Positions 59,005 to 64,000 of a stretch of 64,000 nt of DNA are shown here, piece after piece. The position numbers were made by a program, and so were the translations under genes. Position 1 is the stretch's first letter; each line of letters starts with the position of its first letter. Below the pieces are notes generated by a model that was not told where the DNA came from, did no database searches, and saw only the letters and a list, made by a program, of their open reading frames with translations. The stretch comes from Prosapia bicincta (taxonomy: Eukaryota; Arthropoda; Insecta; Hemiptera; Cercopidae), in contig JBAIZL010000007.1 in NCBI GenBank assembly GCA_036971475.1, positions 27,890,447 to 27,954,446 on the forward strand, written 5' to 3'.

Positions 59005-60216
59005 GTAAAATTAATTTATAAATTTAAGACTTTTTGCTACAAGATATATTACTCAATTATACACATTATTTAATAAAACCTTGATCTATCATTATTCAAG
59101 AGATACTGTCCATAAAAAGATAAATACAGGAAAACTTTAAACAAAACGATAAAGTGCACTTTATAAAATAGGTATAATAAAACAGTTAGTGGGATGACTT
59201 AACTAAATTGTCTTAAAGTTTATATAAAAGTTACATTTAAACATTTTTCCATATAAAAGTACTAGAGTTATAACTATTTTGAACAAAATTAGTAACCCAG
59301 GTAATTATAATAATGAAGTTTTATTCAGGTTCTGCTTTTTAAAGGTAATTTAAAGATAACTAAAATTAAAGTGCAGTAAAATATTAGCAAGGAAAAGGAT
59401 GTAAACCATAATTTTACTAAGCCAGAAAAGCAAAGATACTTCAATTTCTTTGTGAAATCAGTTACGTTAGATAATTGTTGTTATAATTTATAGTTTAAGC
59501 TGAGGTATAATAATTATACACAATCACACAGCGTTTGTGACTTAAAAATATAATGTTCATGATCTTACATTACATAGGTATTACTCACATATTCAGAATA
59601 AGTTGTTCGCCAAGTAGTGGGATCGATAGTGTACAGCGTTAATGTGCAGCTGTTAATTGTTCTATCTAACATTAGGAAAGGGACCGGTGATGTGTTGTTA
59701 AATTCAGATAAGTGCTATAATAAATAATCTGGCCAGTTGTGATCATCGAACGTTTGTTGTATGTCCACACCAAACTCACATTGCTGCGCCGAACCATTCT
59801 AAGAAGATCTACATAGTACAGAGCGTTAGATGTGGACGGTGAGCTGTATACAGCTATACATTCTTCAGTGACACTGCAATCAAGTTCCAGTTGCTTATGA
59901 TCCTACAAAAAGATTTGTTTGTTTGAGCTTGTTTGGTGTGGACGTATTCGAAGTTTATCTTGAAGACTGAAAGGAATTAAGATCGAATTCAAAAATGATT
60001 GAATTATTTAAATTTATATGTGAATTGTGTAATCCATGGAGATTATTCAAGTGATTTCAATGTTGAAATTGATACACAAAATAAACAAAAGAGGCTTGTT
60101 AATCAGATATCTAAACACGTGCTAACACAGTTTTGTAGGTAATTGTTAACAATGATCTAACTTCACAATTTTTTTGTTTTTACCTATGTTGTTAAAAAAA
60201 TACTTTCTATAGTCGT
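59005..60216 (+). other. Intron 13, first part
   Basis: No feature recognised. Confidence 0.45.
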
Positions 60217-60224
60217 AAAATAAT

Positions 60225-61223
60225 TAGAAATGGGCTGATTACGATTCTCGATTCCAGGAATCGTCTAGTATAATGGTATTCCATAAATCTTCGATACTCG
60301 ATAACTGTTTAAATACAGGTGCAGAGTAGTTTATAGGAAATGTTGTTAATTATCAACCTTGTCTTATTTATGTATTAGGTGCTTTGAATGAATTAAACGA
60401 TCAAAGCAAATGCTGATTTGAGATAACAAAATATTATTATTATTATTTATGAAGCAACAACAAAGACAATCGGAAGCATTTCTGGTTTGTTTGTCACTGG
60501 TCACCTGGCTCTGCTGCCTCATTCTCATTCAGGCTCTATTTTCATCTCTCTCCCAGCTCTGACTACCACTACTTTGCCAACGCTTAAAGGTAGTTCCAAT
60601 TTATCCAGTTATACAAACTGAAATGCCCGTTACTGTATCGATATTATAATTATGAATTTAAATATTACTATATTATTTGTAATTTTAAATATTACTATAT
60701 TATTTGTAATTTGAAATATTACTATATTATTTGTAATTTTAAATATTACTATATTATTTGTAATTTTAAATATTACTATATTATTTGTAATTTTAAATAT
60801 TACTATATTATTTGTAATTTTAAATATTACTATATTATTTGTAATTTTAAATATTACTATATTATTTGTAATTTTAAATATTACTATATTATTTGTAATT
60901 TTAAATATTACTATATTATTTGTAATTTTAAATATTACTATATTATTTGTAATTTTAAATATTACTATATTATTTGTAATTTTAAATAAATTACTTTTAT
61001 TCGATATGTTTCTCACCCTGTCAGAAATTCCTATTTACAAACCAGGGTTGAACATTCTGTGTAGCCTATTACATTAAAACGATACTTTTAAAGGCTGAAG
61101 CATATGACCATGATGTCAACTAAATTCATGATTAGGGGATATGTGACTTAAAAAATCGAAAATTGAAAGAAAAATTTGGGAATGAAAATCGGAATCGAAG
61201 TTTTAAATATCGCCTTATCCTTA
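60225..61223. mobile_element. hAT-type element, same family as 31525-33217, with a 27-bp array
   Basis: The flanking 8-mers AAAATAAT and GAAATAAT differ at one base. The ends TAGAAATGGGCTGATTACG and GCCTTATCCTTA match the other family member, in reverse orientation. Internal blocks (AGCAAATGCTGATTTGAGAT, ACTACCACTACTTTGCC) are complements of 32820-33020. An array of a 27-base unit, TAAATATTACTATATTATTT plus seven bases, fills 60657-60985 with about 12 copies. Confidence 0.82.
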
Positions 61224-61944
61224 GAAATAATGGTCATTTTATCTGTCACAAACTTTAAATAATATTCAAATTTACACTATTTAATATCATATCTTACATG
61301 TAACCTTAGTTTAAAAATACACTATCAAGTAATTCTATCCTCGGTATTTCTTTAAAGTAAAACTTAATCGTATGTGAATACTTTTTTTGATAAGTTAATA
61401 GGTATATAATAATTAATTGTAATATAAACTAGCGCCCGGTTTAAAAAAAAGCATTCAGTCTATTCAATTGGTGGTTATGTTTGTATTTTTTGAAATTTTA
61501 ACCACTATTTATGTTGTATGCCATTTAAAATTCCTTTCATCTTTTTAGAAGGTATTTTTGAATAACAAGTGTAATAACAAAAAAAAAGTTTGTCCGTGAA
61601 GTTGATTGTTGTACTCTTGGTACACCCACAAACGCTTACATGTGTCTAGCTTGTACTTGTTTACAAATGCTTGCTGTTAACAATTCTGTTTTGTTTGAGA
61701 TCTCTAGTTTTAGTACAGAGCTACTTTGGCATGGAGCCACCTTTGTATGTTGTACATTAGAAAAAAAAATACTTGTAGCACAGCTGCTATTTATTAGTAA
61801 TTTCTATGGACCTGATTTATTTGTAAGGGTCTGTTTTATGCAGTAGTGGATGTGCTGACTTAGAGAAGGATGAATAAGTATTCATGATAAAGGGTGTACA
61901 GGACCAACAGTAATACGCTGGGCAGAGCAATAGAGAAAGGGAAC
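61224..61944 (+). other. Intron 13 stretch, no feature
   Basis: Nothing recognised. The open frame at 61640-61846 (+) has no known motif. Confidence 0.4.
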
Positions 61945-62195
61945 ACTCTTCTTGATTTCTGTTAGGAATATTTCTATATATTTAAGAACAGATTTCTAAC
62001 GTTACAATATTCTCCTCTGTTGACACGTTTCGGACTACTCCATTTTCAAAACTTATATGGTATTTCAAAATGTTATGATTTAGAAACTTTATGAACAACA
62101 ATATGATTTGAGTTTTGAAAATGGAGTTACTTCGAAAGGCGTCAACAGAGGATAATATTGTAACGTTAGATGAGACAAAAAACTACTCAAATGTA
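61945..62195. mobile_element. Inverted terminal-repeat pair (family E), copy 2
   Basis: Arms about 61955-62057 and 62110-62195 share TTTTGAAAATGGAGTTACTT, GTCAACAGAGGA and CTAACGTTACAATATT. It is the same family as 38965-39495, and similarly carries a CGAAA with a short stem. It lies 220 bases before exon 14. Confidence 0.65.
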
Positions 62196-62413
62196 TAAAT
62201 AAAAAAAGGAAAAAAATTAACACAAACATTCATTAACATCGGAAGTTTATAATTCCAGAATTGTTTTTTGTTGATGTGAAAGTAAACAAATAAAAACAAG
62301 CAATACATTTTCAATTGGATTTGATTATAAATGTATTTATGACCAACTTTGTTGGTAATTGTTTACTGCATTCAATGTTTATTAAACCTGACTTTAATTT
62401 GCTTTTCATGCAG

Positions 62414-62573
62414 AAAGTCAAGATTTAATCCAAAGAACGTCTTCTGATCACATCACTCTGCAGCATTGTCAGGGAACAAACCCTGTTATTTATTCAATTG
62501 AGAATTGGATCAAGAGTTGTCGTGAAAATCCATTTATTAGATTTGCGAGCACTTTGCTTCATGAGTCTTCAAA
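62414..62573 (+). CDS. Myosin XVIII exon 14: last coding exon in the window
   Basis: Completes Glu990 and encodes residues 991-1042, leaving two bases of the next codon. The readable core is HITLQHCQGTNPVIYSIENW, then KSCRENPF and a Leu-rich end. This matches the HGTNWVEYNV.GWL..TKQNP block of MYO18A, the strand-turn before the lower-50K actin-binding helix. The acceptor is TCATGCAG at 62413 and the strong donor GTAAGT is at 62574. The next exon lies outside the window. Confidence 0.92.
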
Positions 62574-64000
62574 GTAAGTAATTATTTCTTATTTTTCCTA
62601 ATTAATATATTGAATGTTTTATTAAAACTTGTTACATTGACATTTTGCATGTATGTCTGTGGTTTAAAACAAAATAGAATAAAAAGTATTTTTTAAATAA
62701 TGGAATGTGACATTTGGAAACACTGCACAAAGTTTATAATTAGTTTTATTGAAAATAATTGATTATTCCTGTATAAACAGTAATAATGCATGGCGGATTT
62801 CTTTTATTAAAAGCTCCTAAAAACATCGAATAGCAAAAGCTGTTGGACTAGCTTGATGTGATAGACACAAGCCAACTGCCAGTTTTTCATGGTACAGTTA
62901 CGTTTAGAGAGAAATGTAAGAGATAATCTGTTGTCAACCTCCTAGCGAAACAAATTCATAAAGCAGTAGAAACTTCGCTAACTGAAACAAAGGGGTATTT
63001 TGGATAACCAGTATTTTATAAATAAAGCTCTTTTTAAAATTTAAAGTGAAACAAGCATAGGAAAATAATAAAATGTTTAATAAAACCTTCAAAATGACAT
63101 AGATTAGTATTTACATATAATAAAATGCAAAGATTTTACACAAGTAACCATTTTATCAAAACTCTAATGATTTTATACAAGTATTTGCCAATTTTATTCA
63201 AGTATTATAATGATTTTACACAAGTATTTAATAATTTTATGCAAGTATTTACCAATTTTATACAAGTATTTAATAATTTTATGCAAGTATTAAACGATTT
63301 TATACAAGTATTTAACGATTTTGTACAAATATTTAACGATTTTATACAAGTATTTAACATAAATAAAAGTATTTAATCCCTCCACCGCTTCATTAGTAAA
63401 CAGTCTGCAGCCTTACCTTTATTGGCTTGCTTAACAAACCTTAAGGAAACCTAAAAATAATGAACGATTGAAAATTCATCCAGAGGATTGAATAATTTGA
63501 TTATAAGAAATTTTAAAATGTAAATGCCAACTCCAACATACTCAGAATCCAGACCGGTTTTGTAGTATTTTTTAATTTAAAAAATGGTTTTCAGTGTTAA
63601 AATTGTAATTATTGGTATTAAAATATTAGTTCTGGACATTACACTGTACGTTTATAAGACTTACATACCGTAAAAGTACTTGTCTTTTTACATTGTAATC
63701 TTGGCTAGCCACACACAGCATAGTGCGTAAATGCAATCGCAAAATACGATACAGTACAGTATCAAGGTGTCTCTGTATGTTTACGCGACGGCCATCTATG
63801 TATGTACAGATGATGGCAGTGGAAATTAACCAAATATTTTGAGTCACGCTGAAGCAGTACCATGGCTTCATGGCAGTATTAATGTCATAGTTAAAATAAA
63901 AATTGCAGAATATATTCAAGGTTAAGGAAATAACATCATAACTTGCAGTTTTTGTGTTGTACATTTTCAAGTTTTTCTATAATTACACTCTTGGTATTAA
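62574..64000 (+). other. Intron 14 (partial) with 21-bp tandem repeat
   Basis: 63165-63366 holds about nine copies of a 21-base unit, GATTTTATACAAGTATTTAA plus one base. 63935-64000 is a second copy of the left shoulder of the family C repeat at 28445-28510, cut by the window end. No further exon was found. Confidence 0.6.

Larger units (their letters stand above)
9870..64000 (+). other. Unconventional myosin XVIII gene (5' coding part, truncated by window edge)
   Basis: Fourteen coding exons spread over 53 kb join with matching splice phases (0,1,0,0,0,0,0,0,0,1,2,0,1,2) and GT-AG borders. They encode 1042 residues in the class XVIII order: Lys/Glu-rich start, PDZ domain, SH3-like subdomain, myosin motor. 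Class XVIII myosins (MYO18A in vertebrates, Mhcl in Drosophila) are actin-binding proteins with little or no ATPase activity, acting at Golgi or actomyosin structures. Several motor segments follow the MYO18A pattern, for example the hallmark after the P-loop and the D-C-P-G-W-Q switch 2. The rest of the motor, the IQ motif and the coiled coil must lie beyond 64000. No promoter was identified, and upstream non-coding exons are possible. Confidence 0.93.

Noticed and set aside
60630..61016. 128-codon minus-strand and 92-codon plus-strand repetitive open frames
   Set aside because: Product of the 27-bp tandem array, whose unit length is a multiple of three. Located inside a hAT element.

Overview
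The window is animal nuclear DNA, AT-rich (roughly 70% A+T by eye). It is most likely from an insect or other arthropod with a large, transposon-loaded genome; that placement rests on the transposon families and the gene's divergence and is not certain. It holds one recognisable host gene: a plus-strand unconventional myosin of class XVIII (the MYO18A / Drosophila Mhcl type). I can trace 14 coding exons from the start codon at 9882 to 62573, and the gene runs off the right edge. All 14 exons join in a consistent reading phase, giving 3128 coding bases (1042 codons plus two bases). In order they encode a Lys/Glu-rich N-terminus, a Ser/Pro-rich linker, a PDZ domain, an SH3-like subdomain and about two-thirds of a myosin motor. 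The P-loop, switch 1 and switch 2 are all recognisable, and all depart from the active-myosin consensus, as is known for class XVIII.

Everything else is 5' flank and introns, about 95% of the window, and most of what can be identified there is repeats. Three terminal-repeat elements have 8-bp target duplications of the hAT type (31525-33217, 60225-61223, 44305-45053). Four are pogo/Tigger-like (3611-4266, 23224-24089, 26445-26774, 46620-47486). Three are piggyBac-type at TTAA (24598-26004, 45470-46137 and an older relative near 41672-42300). One is an IS630/Tc1-mariner-like element (49027-51983) whose transposase segment has been amplified into a 252-bp satellite. There are also non-LTR retrotransposon RNase H relics, including a GC-rich 2.1-kb minus-strand element (36186-38285), and many Penelope-like (PLE) remnants. 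The PLE remnants include GIY-YIG fragments and inverted terminal-repeat pairs that carry hammerhead-ribozyme-like cores.

Two large intronic satellites stand out: a 90-bp array of about 33 units in intron 3 (16203-19172) and a 106-bp array of 21 units in intron 12 (56368-58615). Smaller arrays are 107 bp x 4, 27 bp x about 12, 21 bp x about 9, and a 326-bp duplication that ends 32 bp before exon 4.

The features most worth attention are the transposon-internal satellite, the several PLE terminal-repeat families with hammerhead-like cores, two hAT relatives with unrelated arrays in the equivalent arm, the compact RNase H element without a visible reverse transcriptase, and a duplicated 3' splice site in intron 5 that would create a premature stop if used. 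I found no tRNA, rRNA or CRISPR array, and no second host gene.
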